NCBI GenBank assembly: GCA_025358515.1
Contig: JANYJG010000056.1
Span: 1-41,331 of the forward strand
DNA length: 41,331 nucleotides
Origin: Chloroflexota bacterium
GTDB taxonomy: Bacteria; Chloroflexota; Limnocylindria; Limnocylindrales; CSP1-4
Direction: 5' to 3'
The notes under the pieces are model-generated. The model was not told the DNA's origin. It searched no databases and was given only the letters and a program-made list of their open reading frames with translations. The first letter of the stretch is position 1. The number at the start of each line of letters is the position of its first letter. Position numbers and translations under genes: made by a program. This document shows positions 1 through 10,677 of this stretch, one piece after another.

Positions 1-80
1 TCTCCGGCGAGAACATGGGTCAATACGAGAAGGCGCTGCTGCGTACGAGCGTCCAATGTGATCGTCTCCCTGATCTTCAT
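1..80 (-). CDS. Transposase N-terminus, cut by the window edge
   Basis: Reading the minus strand from the ATG at 80-78 gives an open frame of about 26 codons that runs off the window. It begins MKIRETITLDARTQQRLLVL and continues THVLAGE. From memory this resembles the start of ISNCY-type transposases of Chloroflexota, where a short lead-in precedes a helix-turn-helix domain. Only the first residues are visible, so the catalytic domain cannot be checked and the element could be intact or broken. Several TGTCCG/CGGACA copies lie just upstream of the start (103-199) and may belong to the element's end. The alternative is a non-transposase HTH protein with the same N-terminus. Confidence 0.55.
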   Translation of the reverse strand, partial: MKIRETITLDARTQQRLLVLTHVLAG

Positions 81-102
81 GGGATCGAGGGTGACAAAAT
101 CC

Positions 103-199
103 CTGTCCGCTTATCTCGGACAGAATCGCTGTCCGTTCACAATCGGAAAACAATTAGGTCGACAGCCGCCGCGGGGTGTGCTATCGTCGATTGCGGACA
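103..199. repeat. Cluster of CTGTCCG/CGGACA repeats
   Basis: CTGTCCG at 103-109 and CGGACAG at 117-123 form a perfect 7-bp inverted repeat with a 7-nt spacer. A second CTGTCCG lies at 129-135 and a further CGGACA at 194-199. They sit between the transposase start (80) and the zinc-ribbon gene (294). They could be terminal or transposase-binding repeats of the element on the left, or operators for the zinc-ribbon gene. Nothing else coding was recognised in 81-293. Confidence 0.5.
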
Positions 200-293
200 C
201 TAATAGGTGTCAAAACCAGGCGGCACACGACACTCCTCTCATCGGTTTCGGCGAGAAAGGTTCGCTGAGGCCGCACGAGAAGGAGTTCCTTTT

Positions 294-641
294 TTGTACG
301 GACAAGACAAGACGCTTGTTTGCGCCGACTGCAACCAAGAGTTCGCGTTCACTGCGAGCGAGCAGCAGTTCTATGCAGACCGTCAGTTCAGCGAGCCGCG
401 TCGCTGCCCATCATGCCGAGCGGCCAAGAAGGCCCAGCGCGGTGACAGCGGTGGCGGCAGTTATTCAGGCGGCGGCAACTCCGGCGGCGGCTATTCGAGC
501 GGCCCTCGCGAGATGTTCAGCGCAACGTGCTCCAGCTGCGGCCGCGAGGCCCAGGTCCCCTTCCGCCCCAGCGGCGCGAAGCCGGTCTACTGCAGCGACT
601 GCTTCAGCAGCCAGCGAGGCTCGAGCAACCGCTCGTACTAA
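294..641 (+). CDS. Small glycine-rich zinc-ribbon protein
   Basis: This 115-residue protein has an N-terminal zinc ribbon with CADC near residues 9-12 and CPSC further on. A Gly/Ser-rich linker follows (GGGSYSGGGNSGGG), then a second ribbon with CSSC, the segment PFRPSGAKPVYC and CSDC. Both CxxC pairs are present in each ribbon. The start is the TTG at 294: GAAGGAG at 279-285 is 8 nt upstream, and the resulting start MYGQDKTLVCADC matches how this family usually begins. A GTG at 207 in the same frame is unlikely. Such proteins are widespread in Chloroflexota and are presumed nucleic-acid binding, but no precise function is known. A strong terminator follows. Confidence 0.85.
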   Translation: MYGQDKTLVCADCNQEFAFTASEQQFYADRQFSEPRRCPSCRAAKKAQRGDSGGGSYSGGGNSGGGYSSGPREMFSATCSSCGREAQVPFRPSGAKPVYCSDCFSSQRGSSNRSY

Positions 642-655
642 CCCGCGACTGAACT

Positions 656-690
656 AAAAGGAGCCCGATCATCTCGGGCTCCTTTTTTTT
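656..690 (+). terminator. Rho-independent terminator of the zinc-ribbon gene
   Basis: GGAGCCCGA (660-668) pairs perfectly with TCGGGCTCC (674-682) around a 5-nt loop, is preceded by AAAA and runs into a tract of eight T. It begins 15 nt after the stop codon. Confidence 0.95.
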
Positions 691-885
691 GATTCCCCGA
701 TCGGGGCATCGGCAGCGCGCGCGCCTGCCGTCGGGGCGATAGATCCTCTCAAATGCAAACCCGGGTAGCAGGTGAGCGAGCTCCCGGGGGTTTTAGGCGG
801 CAAGGCCGCGCGATCAGGCCCGATTCCTGCCGGATGCAAAGGCGCCGAGGTCCGAGCGCCGCGGGGCGGGCGCCTAACCGGCTTC
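691..885. other. Non-coding spacer
   Basis: No gene is recognisable between the zinc-ribbon terminator and the end of the minus-strand MDR gene. It holds a perfect 12-bp palindrome CCCCGATCGGGG (697-708) and GC-rich snapback sequence around 830-880 that could act as a weak transcription end for the minus-strand genes. No T-rich tail is visible. Confidence 0.4.
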
Positions 886-1809
886 CTAGTCGACCGTGAT
901 CACGACGTTCCCGCGCTTGTGCTCCTGCTGGACATACCGGTGCGCTTCGGCGATCTCATCGAGCGAGTAAGTTCGGTCCAGTATTGGACGGATCCGGCCG
1001 CTCTCGGCCAGCTGCGTAAGCAGGACGAGGTCGTCCGAGCGAAGGTTGGGTGTCCCCAGGTCGACGCTTACGAAGGCCCCGCCCGGAGCGACTATTCGCA
1101 GGAACGCCGACCTCGGCGGGGGCGAGACGCGATTGCCGACGGCAACGAAGATCAGGTCGTACATTTCGCGCCCGCTGACCACGTCCTCCTTGGTGTAATC
1201 GAGGACTCGATCGGCGCCGAGCGATCGGACGAGCTCGATGTTTCGGCCGCTGCAAACGCCGGTCACTTCGGCCCCGAACCACTTCGCCAGCTGAACCGCC
1301 GACGTCCCCACTGCGCCTGAAGCACCGTAGACAAGCACCCGCCGACGAATCTCGATGCTGCCTTTGCGCAGGAAGTGCATCGCCAGCAACCCGCCGTATG
1401 GAATGGTCGCCGCGGCCTCGAACGACAGGTTGGAGGGCATTGGCGCGATGAGGCCGGTCTCCGAAACGCACGCGTACTGGCCGTAGGCCCCGAACCGGAG
1501 CATGGTCATCGCGTAGACACGCTCCCTCGGTTTGTACCTGGTGGCGCCCTCGCCGACGGCCTCAACTTCACCGGCCAGGATCATGCCCAGAATCGGCTGC
1601 CTCGGCCCCCGCACGCCCAGCGCCAGCCGGGCGAGGATCTGGTATTTGATGTTCCCTGCCGCGCCGCTGCGGACGATCCAGTCGCTCGAAGTAACCGCAC
1701 CGGCGTGTACTCGGACGAGAAGATCGTTCTTACCCGGCACCGGCCGGTCGACTTCCTCGACGTGGAGCGCTTCGGGCGGACCGTACCGTCTGCATACCGC
1801 CGCCCTCAT
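886..1809 (-). CDS. Zinc-independent MDR-family NAD(P)-dependent oxidoreductase
   Basis: This 307-residue protein is a medium-chain dehydrogenase/reductase of the quinone oxidoreductase branch. Its N-terminal GroES-like domain starts MRAAVCRRYGPPEALHVEEV. The Rossmann domain has the dinucleotide loop YGASGAVGTSAVQLAK near residue 163. The structural zinc cysteines and the catalytic zinc ligands of alcohol dehydrogenases are absent, pointing to an NAD(P)H-dependent quinone or enone reductase. The substrate cannot be deduced. The gene lies 4-10 nt downstream of glnS, so it is probably co-transcribed. The ATG at 1809 is preferred to the GTG at 1815 because it gives the family's usual MRAAV start. 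Confidence 0.85.
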   Translation of the reverse strand: MRAAVCRRYGPPEALHVEEVDRPVPGKNDLLVRVHAGAVTSSDWIVRSGAAGNIKYQILARLALGVRGPRQPILGMILAGEVEAVGEGATRYKPRERVYAMTMLRFGAYGQYACVSETGLIAPMPSNLSFEAAATIPYGGLLAMHFLRKGSIEIRRRVLVYGASGAVGTSAVQLAKWFGAEVTGVCSGRNIELVRSLGADRVLDYTKEDVVSGREMYDLIFVAVGNRVSPPPRSAFLRIVAPGGAFVSVDLGTPNLRSDDLVLLTQLAESGRIRPILDRTYSLDEIAEAHRYVQQEHKRGNVVITVD

Positions 1810-1819
1810 CCGCACCGGC

Positions 1820-3514
<1,695 letters not shown>

Positions 3515-3639
3515 GGTGCGGCGGCTCCCGGCTCGTGGCTCCTAGAGACGCGGCTCTGCGTAGTGGGCAATGGCCACTCGCCAGCGAGGCTGGGCGATTT
3601 TACCGCATCGAGGTCCGCCCGGCCGGGCGGGAGCCGGCG

Positions 3640-5391
3640 TTAGCCGACGAGGTCGCGGGCCATGGCGCGAACAGTTGCCGCATCTCCGGCGGCAAGTGCC
3701 CGTCTCGCGAGATCGACCGCCTGGGCGCGCGTGACGCCGGCCAGCGCAGCCCGGACCCCGTCCAGCGAACCTGCGTCGGCGGATAGCTCGTCCACGCCCA
3801 AGCCCACGAGCACCGCGGCTCCGAGCGGATCGCCGGCCAACTCTCCGCACACGGCGACGGGGATGCCGGCCGCGCCCGCGCCCGCCACGACTCCGGCGAT
3901 CAGGCGGAGAACGGCCGGATGGAGCCCGTCCTGGAGACGGCCAAGAGCGGGATTGCCTCGATCTGCGGCCAGGGTGTACTGGGTCAGATCGTTGGTGCCG
4001 ATCGAGAAGAAGTCGACGATACGAGCCATCTCGGGGGCCATGATCGCCGCCGATGGGACCTCGATCATCACGCCCGTGACCATCCTCTCCGGAAGCGGAT
4101 CGCCCGATGCCGCGACCGACGCTCGGGCCTCGTCGCGCAACTCGAGCAGCAACTCCACGTCCGCCAGGGTCGCGACCATCGGGGCCATGACGTGTGGCGT
4201 GACCCCGGCCCGGCCGGCGGCGCGCCAGATCGCCCGCAATTGAGCGGCGAGGAGTTCGCGAGAGCGGTAGGCGAGCCGGATCGCTCGCACGCCCAGAAAC
4301 GGGTTGGCCTCCGCCGGGAGATTGAGGTACGGCAGGGCCTTGTCGCCGCCGATGTCCGCCAGGCGCACAACGACCTGTCGATCGGGCCCGAAAGCCTCGA
4401 AGACGCGGCGGTACGGCTCGATCTGCTCGGCCTCCGACGGTGCCGTCTGACGGCTCATGAATAGGAACTCGGTCCGGAACAGGCCGACCCCCTCGGCTCC
4501 CGCCTCCAGGGCCCGGGCCGCATCCTGCGGACCGCCGATGTTGGCGAGGAGGATGACTCGCTGCCCGTCCGATGTGGCGCCGGGGCGACCACGAAGCGAG
4601 GCCGCGGCCCCACGGCGCTCTGCCAGCAGGACCGCCCGAGCCTTGAATTCGGCCATCTCTCCCGCATCCGGATCCAGGACGAGTTCGCCCGAATTGCCGT
4701 CCATGGCGATGGCGGTCGCTGACACGGCCGCTTCGACCAGGCCCAGGGCGCCCACGATCGCCGGGATTCCCAGGCCACGGGCCAGGATGACGGCGTGGGC
4801 CGTGGCCGAGCCGCCTGCCAGGGCCACGCCCAGAAGCAGGCCCGGCGGGATCTCCGCCGCGATCGACGGCGGCAGATCGTCCGCGACCGCGATCGACGGC
4901 TGATCCGGAAGAACCAAGCTCTCACCGCGCAGGATCCGGACGATCCTCGCGCCCACGTCACGCACATCTGCCGCCCGCGCCGCAAGTAATTCATCGGGCA
5001 GGGCCGCCAGCACGGCGCTCGCCTTCTCCGCCGCTCCAGCCACGGCGGCCTCCGCGGCTTCGCCCGCCTCTGCCCGAGCCACGGCCTCATCGAGCAACTC
5101 CGGGTCCAACGCCATCATGGCCTGCGCTTCGAAGATCCCCGCCTCTTCCCCGCGGCCCAAACCCCGAACACGTTCGGCCAGCGATTCGAGCTGGCGGGCG
5201 GCCTCGGCTGCGGCGGCGCGGATCGCCTCCACGGGATCGGCCGGCGCGTCCCCGGCGTCTGCGACCGCGGGCGGCACGAGCCCGACGGGCCCCCCGACGG
5301 CGGACGCCGACTCAGGCGCGGCCCGGTAGCGCCACAGGGGCCCGGAGGCCACCCCGCCGGCGCCCGGTGTCCCCTGGATTCTCCGGCTCAT
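3640..5391 (-). CDS. ptsI: PTS enzyme I (PEP-protein phosphotransferase)
   Basis: Enzyme I takes the phosphate of PEP onto a histidine and hands it to HPr. This 583-residue protein has the full family layout: an N-terminal HPr-binding helical part, the phosphohistidine swivel domain with GGSATAHA (H199), and a C-terminal PEP-binding barrel. The barrel contains GVGLFRTEFLFM (residues 302-312), DIGGDK (346-351) and the catalytic cysteine in VCGELAGDP (C515). The start ATG at 5391 has GAGGG about 7 nt upstream, and the gene begins 10 nt after ptsH. With dhaM and ptsH immediately upstream and no sugar EIIB/EIIC gene, its likely job is to feed DhaM for dihydroxyacetone phosphorylation. Confidence 0.93.
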   Translation of the reverse strand: MSRRIQGTPGAGGVASGPLWRYRAAPESASAVGGPVGLVPPAVADAGDAPADPVEAIRAAAAEAARQLESLAERVRGLGRGEEAGIFEAQAMMALDPELLDEAVARAEAGEAAEAAVAGAAEKASAVLAALPDELLAARAADVRDVGARIVRILRGESLVLPDQPSIAVADDLPPSIAAEIPPGLLLGVALAGGSATAHAVILARGLGIPAIVGALGLVEAAVSATAIAMDGNSGELVLDPDAGEMAEFKARAVLLAERRGAAASLRGRPGATSDGQRVILLANIGGPQDAARALEAGAEGVGLFRTEFLFMSRQTAPSEAEQIEPYRRVFEAFGPDRQVVVRLADIGGDKALPYLNLPAEANPFLGVRAIRLAYRSRELLAAQLRAIWRAAGRAGVTPHVMAPMVATLADVELLLELRDEARASVAASGDPLPERMVTGVMIEVPSAAIMAPEMARIVDFFSIGTNDLTQYTLAADRGNPALGRLQDGLHPAVLRLIAGVVAGAGAAGIPVAVCGELAGDPLGAAVLVGLGVDELSADAGSLDGVRAALAGVTRAQAVDLARRALAAGDAATVRAMARDLVG

Positions 5392-5401
5392 TGCCCGGCC
5401 C

Positions 5402-5686
5402 TCACTGCTTGGTGGTCTCGCCGAAGCCTGATTCGGACAGGGCCGTCAGCGACTCCATGGCCGCCGCCTCATCCTCCCCATCGGCGCTGATTCGGACGCG
5501 GTGGCCCTTCTCTACCCCGCTTCCGAGGACGGCCAGCAGGCTCTTGGCGTTGACGGGCGCAGCGCCGCTGGACAGATTCTCGATCCGAATCTGCGACCGA
5601 AAGGCGGCGGCAGCCTTGACCAGGGTGGCGGCAGGGCGGGCGTGCAGCCCGGACGGGTTGTGGATTTCGAGTTCCGCCGTCAGCAT
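5402..5686 (-). CDS. ptsH: Phosphocarrier protein HPr
   Basis: HPr carries phosphate from enzyme I to EIIA-type proteins. This 94-residue protein has the active-site motif GLHARPAA with H15 and, at NAKSLLAVLG, a serine (S49) where Gram-positive HPr is phosphorylated by HPr kinase. The start ATG at 5686 follows AGGGAG with 7-nt spacing. Its position between dhaM and ptsI supports a dedicated DHA phosphorelay. Confidence 0.93.
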   Translation of the reverse strand: MLTAELEIHNPSGLHARPAATLVKAAAAFRSQIRIENLSSGAAPVNAKSLLAVLGSGVEKGHRVRISADGEDEAAAMESLTALSESGFGETTKQ

Positions 5687-5752
5687 TTCGGGCTCCCTTG
5701 TACTCAGTCGTTCAACTCGGAGACATTGTCGCGGTTTCCGGCCCCGAACGGC

Positions 5753-6172
5753 TTACCGCACGTCCTTCGGCAGATGCGCAGCCTCCTCGGCTGCCTCCAG
5801 GACGGCCGCGGCGGCGTCGCCGATGGAGGCCTGGACCGCGGCCACGACCGCGCCTTCGACGATCGGGCCGCCGCTCAACCGCGTCCGCGCCGCGATCGCC
5901 GGATCGACCATGTCGAGCGCAAGCTTGGTCGCCAGGACGGCGCTGCCCAGATCCGCCAGGACGACGACCCCGGCGCCGGCGTCGGCCTGCGATATGGCCT
6001 CGGCGATGCGCACCGCGTCCGTGCCCAGCGAGCCGTCCGGGGCTCCGCCCGCGGCCAGCAGCCGCACTTCCGGTCCGGCCATCTGCCGGGCCAGCTCCAC
6101 GACTCCGTCCGCGATCATGGCCGAATGTGACACGACGACGATGCCAACCAACGGTTCGATCGTATCCGGCAC
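5753..6172 (-). CDS. dhaM: PTS-dependent dihydroxyacetone kinase phosphotransferase subunit DhaM
   Basis: DhaM accepts phosphate from HPr and rephosphorylates the ADP bound in DhaL. The protein is 139 residues long and has only the EIIA-mannose-like domain, beginning with the strand GIVVVSHS whose histidine (H16) is the expected phosphorylation site. The E. coli DhaM carries extra HPr and enzyme I-like domains in one chain; here those functions are separate genes directly downstream. The start is GTG at 6172 with GGGAGG about 6 nt upstream, 22 nt after glpC ends. A sugar EIIA of the mannose family is the alternative, but the distant dhaK and dhaL in the same operon favour DhaM. Confidence 0.88.
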   Translation of the reverse strand: MPDTIEPLVGIVVVSHSAMIADGVVELARQMAGPEVRLLAAGGAPDGSLGTDAVRIAEAISQADAGAGVVVLADLGSAVLATKLALDMVDPAIAARTRLSGGPIVEGAVVAAVQASIGDAAAAVLEAAEEAAHLPKDVR

Positions 6173-6194
6173 GCCGCCCTCCCTGTCCCGGTGT

Positions 6195-7541
6195 CTAGTG
6201 TGACTGCGCGGCCGGCGCGGCCGGCACCGGCGCTGCCACCGGCCTTGCGTCCCCGGCCCGATATGCCGCCAGGAGAATCTCCACCGGGTGGCGCGTCCGC
6301 ACGTTCGTGGCCTTCTCGATCTGCCAGCGGCATGTCTCGGAGTCGCACGCAGCCTCAGTGGCGCCGCTGGCGCGAACCTTTTCGAACAGTGGCGCGCCGA
6401 CGGCCATACCTATGTCGTACTTTTCCTTCTTCATGCCGTAGGTGCCGGCGATACCGCAGCAGTCGTGGTCCATGTCCTTGGCCCGCAGACCGGGAACCAG
6501 GGCGAAGAGGTCCATCGCCGGCAGGCCGATGCCGTGGCTTCGGAGCTGGCAGGGCGCGTGGTAGGGCAACTCCTCGTCCAACGGGCCAAAGCTCGTGTCC
6601 AGCTTGCCCTGGTCGTGCAGGTCGAGCAGGAACTCACAGATGTCCCAGGTCGCGTTCGCCACCAGGGTTGCATCGTCGTCGTGGATGTCGAGCATCTCGC
6701 GGTATTCGGCCTTGATGGTGTGAGTACACGAGGTCGACGTGCCGACGATCTTGTAGCCCTTGCGAGCGTAGTCGGCCAGGATCTTGATGTTCTTGTTGGC
6801 CCGATCGCGGGCTTCGCCGTAGATGCCATTGCTGATCAGCGGCAGTCCGCAGCACACCTGCTCCGGCACGATGACCTGGTAGCCATTGCGTTCGAGGATG
6901 GCGATGGCGGCGTTGGCGACATGGGGCTCGTAATAGTTGACGGCGCAGCCGTGGAAGTAGACCACTGCCCGCTCAGGGCCGGGCACGGCGGTGATGCCGC
7001 GGCGTTTCTGGCGGCGCTTCCAGGTCGACTGGAACGTCCGCTTGGAGAATTTGGGGAACGGCGCGGCGTGATGAATGCCAAAGGCCAATTCCAGCATTCG
7101 GCGGATGGGGCGATTGGCCAGGGCCCAGTTGCCAATTGGCGAGAACAGCACCCCGATGCTCCCCGTCAGGTCCGTCTGGCCGAGACCCCAATCGCGAAGT
7201 TTGGGCCGCTTGCCGGCCTTCATTCGGGCCCGCGACTGGCTGTTCATCTCCGCCACCTTGACCCCGGCGGGGCAGACCGTCGTGCACCAGCCGCAGCCGG
7301 AACAATAGTCGACCGTCATGTCGGGTGACAAGAGGTGCGGCAGACCCGCGACCTGGGCCGGTTGGGCTCGGCCCATTCGGAACCGAGCAGCCTGGGGACC
7401 TACATACTTGGGACCCGGGTAGAGGTCTGTCACCCGAGCAACCGGGCAGACCGTATTGCAAACGTTGCACTTGAGGCACTCGTCGGACGAGTATCCAACC
7501 TGCTCCAGCGAGGCCTCCTGGACGAGCTCTGCGATTGTCAC
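6195..7541 (-). CDS. glpC: Anaerobic glycerol-3-phosphate dehydrogenase subunit C (iron-sulfur)
   Basis: GlpC links the GlpAB dehydrogenase to the membrane quinone pool. The 448-residue protein has two 4Fe-4S motifs, CLKCNVCNTVCP (Cys 22, 25, 28, 32) and CSGCGWCTTVCP (Cys 80, 83, 86, 90). Two CCG-type cysteine clusters follow, one at EQVCCGLP and one at HDCCGIAG. The start is the GTG at 7541, which overlaps the glpB stop as GTGA. AAGGAG lies about 9 nt upstream, and the protein then begins VTIAELVQEA. Longer in-frame starts inside glpB have no such support. The tail is Ala/Pro-rich. Confidence 0.92.
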   Translation of the reverse strand: MTIAELVQEASLEQVGYSSDECLKCNVCNTVCPVARVTDLYPGPKYVGPQAARFRMGRAQPAQVAGLPHLLSPDMTVDYCSGCGWCTTVCPAGVKVAEMNSQSRARMKAGKRPKLRDWGLGQTDLTGSIGVLFSPIGNWALANRPIRRMLELAFGIHHAAPFPKFSKRTFQSTWKRRQKRRGITAVPGPERAVVYFHGCAVNYYEPHVANAAIAILERNGYQVIVPEQVCCGLPLISNGIYGEARDRANKNIKILADYARKGYKIVGTSTSCTHTIKAEYREMLDIHDDDATLVANATWDICEFLLDLHDQGKLDTSFGPLDEELPYHAPCQLRSHGIGLPAMDLFALVPGLRAKDMDHDCCGIAGTYGMKKEKYDIGMAVGAPLFEKVRASGATEAACDSETCRWQIEKATNVRTRHPVEILLAAYRAGDARPVAAPVPAAPAAQSH

Positions 7542-8887
7542 CGCAAAACGCTCCTTGCTTCTCCGCCACCGGGCCCGGCCGTCACCGCGCTCGGCTCTGC
7601 GACCGCCACCGCCGTCATTGTCCGCGCCGCGCGCCAGCCGCTGGCGATGGCCACGCCGTCCCGGCACCGCTCGCGCAGGTACCGCTGGCCCGCGAGCAGG
7701 CTGCCGGCCACTCTGACGTTCTCGAACACGGGTTTGCCCGATTGATCGACAGGCCGCAGATCGGCATCGGTCCGAATGCCCGCGCCTTCCAGCGGATGCC
7801 CGGCCGGGTCGAAGGCATCGGGCGCCAGCCAGTCAGCGAATTCGGGAGCCTCAACCGGCAAGTCCAGCACGACTTCCTCGAGGTGGCCGCCGTGATCGGC
7901 GACCAGACCGCCGCCGGCGATGCCGCCCGTCGCCAGCACCATCGAGCCGGTTCGGACGGTGGTCGTGCGTGCTGCCGCCTCGCTGGCGACGGCAATCACT
8001 CGATCGGCGTCACGATCGACATGGGCGATGGCCTCGCCGATCTGGATCCGGCCACCGGCTCGAATCAGGGCGGCCCGCAGGGCGTAGTAGAGGCGCATGC
8101 CCGGGATGCTGGGCGGAACCAGCGGCAACTCGAACGGCTCCAGGGGCAATCGACGCCGGAATTCCTCGAGCACCGCGGCGTGGTCGTCGAGGCCCAGGAT
8201 GGCCGGCAACGCCACTCGTCCGGTAGCGGCTCCGCTGCGTTCCAGCGCGGCAGCAATGCGGCCGACCGCGTCGGCGCGCCAGGCCGGATCGTCGAGCCGA
8301 CGAGCCAGTTCCAGGGCGCTGAGGTTGTGCCGCGCGGCCAGCCCGGGCAACTCAACGGTGACGGCATCCACACGCGACGGACCAGCTACCCCGCCCCAGA
8401 CCCGGGGCCGCGACAGGCTCGCCGCGATGGCATCCGGCCAGAAATCCTTGAACCCGGCGATACCGCACACGACCAACCGCTCTCCGGGTTCCCACGGCCG
8501 CACCGCAGCCGCCTGGGCGGCCGGGAGAATCGCGGCCAGCCGCGTCCCGCCGATGGATGTCGGGACTCTCGCCAGGGGCGTGTCGAGATCGCCTTCGTAA
8601 GTCAACCCTTCGGCGGCGAGGCGGGTTCGAAGCCACTCCAAGGCCGGTTCCAGGTCGTCCGAGAGAATCGCATATGGATGGCCACGGGTGGCGGCCAGCC
8701 GGCGCAGCCCATCGCGAGACGTGGCGGACCCGGGCAGCCCGGCAATGTCGAACCCGCCGGTGCCCCAATGGGTCCCGGCATGCCCTTTGGCCAGAACCTG
8801 GACGCGGGCTCCCGATTCGGCGGCCGCGAGAGCGGCGGTGTGTCCGGAGAGGCCGGCCCCGACAACGACCAGATCAGCGCTAGGCAT
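7538..8887 (-). CDS. glpB: Anaerobic glycerol-3-phosphate dehydrogenase subunit B
   Basis: GlpB is the second flavin-type subunit of the GlpABC complex. This 449-residue protein starts with an FAD-binding fold, DLVVVGAGLSGHTAALAAAESG, and has a second glycine-rich segment, ATGGIAGGGL, near residue 324. The GTGGFDIAG segment near residue 42 also fits the family. The ATG at 8887 overlaps the glpA stop (8880-8882) by 8 bp, and the 3' end overlaps glpC by 4 bp, so translation of glpA, glpB and glpC is probably coupled. GlpB without GlpA or GlpC has no known role, so the intact trio supports function. Confidence 0.9.
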   Translation of the reverse strand: MPSADLVVVGAGLSGHTAALAAAESGARVQVLAKGHAGTHWGTGGFDIAGLPGSATSRDGLRRLAATRGHPYAILSDDLEPALEWLRTRLAAEGLTYEGDLDTPLARVPTSIGGTRLAAILPAAQAAAVRPWEPGERLVVCGIAGFKDFWPDAIAASLSRPRVWGGVAGPSRVDAVTVELPGLAARHNLSALELARRLDDPAWRADAVGRIAAALERSGAATGRVALPAILGLDDHAAVLEEFRRRLPLEPFELPLVPPSIPGMRLYYALRAALIRAGGRIQIGEAIAHVDRDADRVIAVASEAAARTTTVRTGSMVLATGGIAGGGLVADHGGHLEEVVLDLPVEAPEFADWLAPDAFDPAGHPLEGAGIRTDADLRPVDQSGKPVFENVRVAGSLLAGQRYLRERCRDGVAIASGWRAARTMTAVAVAEPSAVTAGPGGGEARSVLR

Positions 8888-10571
8888 CGAGGACCTCCAG
8901 GGGCACCGACACGGGCTCGGCCGACCCCACCGCCTGCGCAGCCGGTTCGGCAGCCGGCGCCGCCTGCGTAGCCGGCGCTCGATCGATCAGAGACTCCAGC
9001 CCGAGACCGCCCATGTAGATCCCCAGGACCATCCACAGTTCCTGCAGTTGGCGACCGGCGGCGATCGGGCGAGTGCCCTTGAACCGCTCGCGCAGGTACC
9101 CCACGACGGCGTCGTCTGCCGCGCCCGCCGACGCCTCAGCGCCCGCCGACACCTCAGCGCTCGCCGACACGCGCTCGGCCACGACGCCGGCGGCACGGAA
9201 CGTGCAGAAGCCGCCCTGGCACGGGCCCATCCCCAGCCGGGTCCCGCGCCGCACGTCGTCGAGACTGCAGGGCCAGTGCTCATCGAGGTAGGCGTCGAGC
9301 ATGGGTCGGGTGACGAACTCGCACTCGCAAATGAGGGCCGCGTCTCCGCCGCCCGCCACCTCGTGCTCCGCCAGGCGATGACCGAGCCAGTGGGTCTTGC
9401 CCGGCACCTGGCCCGGCAGTATTTCGTCCGCCGTGGTGCAGGGTTCGGTCACCCCGAGCTTGGCGCAGACCGCATTGACGGTGTGTTCGGCCATGAGTCG
9501 GAAGGTCGTCAGCTTGCCGCCGACGATCGAGACGTAGTTCTCCACCCCGTCCCGCTCGCCATGGTCGATCACGGTGTGGGCCCGGGAGACCTGGCGGTTC
9601 TGGGTGGCCTGAGCCTCGGCCGGCGGCTGGTACAGCGGCCGAACCCCGGCGTAGGCCCGCAGGAGGCGCATCTTTCCGAGATCCGGGAAGAGCTTCTCGC
9701 CCTCCGCGATCAGGGCCGAGACTTCCTCACGGGTGATGTCGTATTGGTCCGGGTCGGCAACCCTCACGTCCGTTGTGCCGAGGATGGCGACGGTGTGGAC
9801 CGGGACCATGATGTCGCCGTCACTGGACTTGTGGCAGCGATTGACCACGGTGTCGGTCATGCGCTGGTTGTAGATCAGCATTACGCCCTTGCCGGGGAGC
9901 ATCGTGAGCTTTACGCCGGCCATGGCCGCGATCTGACCGGACCAGGCCCCCGCCGTGGATACAACAAACCGAGTGGAGATCTTCTTGCTCGTGCCGGAAC
10001 GTTCGTCGACCACCGTGGCGGAGACGATCCGTTCCCCCGCCCGCTCGAAGCCGACCACGCGATGGTACGACCACGCCTCGCTGCCGTGTGCCCGGGCGTC
10101 GGCGAGGTTGGCGTCTATCAGATTCCAGGGCTCCACGGACCCGTCCGGCAGCCGGAAGACGCGCCGTATCTTTGGGTTCAGGGCGGGCTCGCGGCGAAGC
10201 GCCTGTGCCACCGGGACCTCTTCACATTCAATGCCCGCGGCCGCGCAGGCTGCCGGGAAGGCATCGACATAATCGTCCGGGTCATCCGGCGTGGCGACGA
10301 AATAGCCGCCCGTGTCTTCTATGCTGGCCGGCGCGATCCGACGCAGGACGCGGTTCTCAGAGATGCATTCGCGAGCCGCCAGCGAATCTTTGGCCGCGTA
10401 GCGACCGCCCGAGTGGAGGAGGCCGTGGTATCGGCCAGTGGTCCCTGTGCCGTAGTCGCCCCGCTCAACGAGCAGGCTCCGCAGCCCCCGGCGAGCAAGG
10501 TCCCGCAGGACACCGGCGCCGGTAGCGCCTCCGCCGACGACCAGCACGTCGTACGCCTGCGATTCACTCAT
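8880..10571 (-). CDS. glpA: Anaerobic glycerol-3-phosphate dehydrogenase subunit A
   Basis: GlpA is the catalytic flavoprotein oxidising sn-glycerol-3-phosphate to dihydroxyacetone phosphate. The 563-residue protein has the FAD motif VLVVGGGATGAG at the N-terminus and the GTTGRYHGLLHSGGRYA segment of glycerol-3-phosphate dehydrogenases. A C-terminal BFD-like Fe-S region has cysteines at about 415, 417, 451 and 456 (CEC ... CQGGFC). Beyond it lies an Ala/Glu-rich extension. The ATG at 10571 is chosen because GAGG sits 8 nt upstream; a GTG at 10580 is in frame but has no ribosome-binding site. The C-terminal cysteine domain separates it from aerobic GlpD. Confidence 0.93.
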   Translation of the reverse strand: MSESQAYDVLVVGGGATGAGVLRDLARRGLRSLLVERGDYGTGTTGRYHGLLHSGGRYAAKDSLAARECISENRVLRRIAPASIEDTGGYFVATPDDPDDYVDAFPAACAAAGIECEEVPVAQALRREPALNPKIRRVFRLPDGSVEPWNLIDANLADARAHGSEAWSYHRVVGFERAGERIVSATVVDERSGTSKKISTRFVVSTAGAWSGQIAAMAGVKLTMLPGKGVMLIYNQRMTDTVVNRCHKSSDGDIMVPVHTVAILGTTDVRVADPDQYDITREEVSALIAEGEKLFPDLGKMRLLRAYAGVRPLYQPPAEAQATQNRQVSRAHTVIDHGERDGVENYVSIVGGKLTTFRLMAEHTVNAVCAKLGVTEPCTTADEILPGQVPGKTHWLGHRLAEHEVAGGGDAALICECEFVTRPMLDAYLDEHWPCSLDDVRRGTRLGMGPCQGGFCTFRAAGVVAERVSASAEVSAGAEASAGAADDAVVGYLRERFKGTRPIAAGRQLQELWMVLGIYMGGLGLESLIDRAPATQAAPAAEPAAQAVGSAEPVSVPLEVLDA

Positions 10572-10677
10572 CCCGATCACCTCGATCCGCCGGTATCGCC
10601 GCGGGCTCGCTGTCCCGCACTGTCCAAATGCATGATGCGCGTCTTTACGTTGTTATGGGCCAGCGGCCCCCAGACAA

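Noticed and set aside
58-657. A 199-codon plus-strand frame over the zinc-ribbon gene
   Set aside because: It is out of frame with the cysteine motifs, is low-complexity Ala/Arg/Ser, and reads into the terminator.
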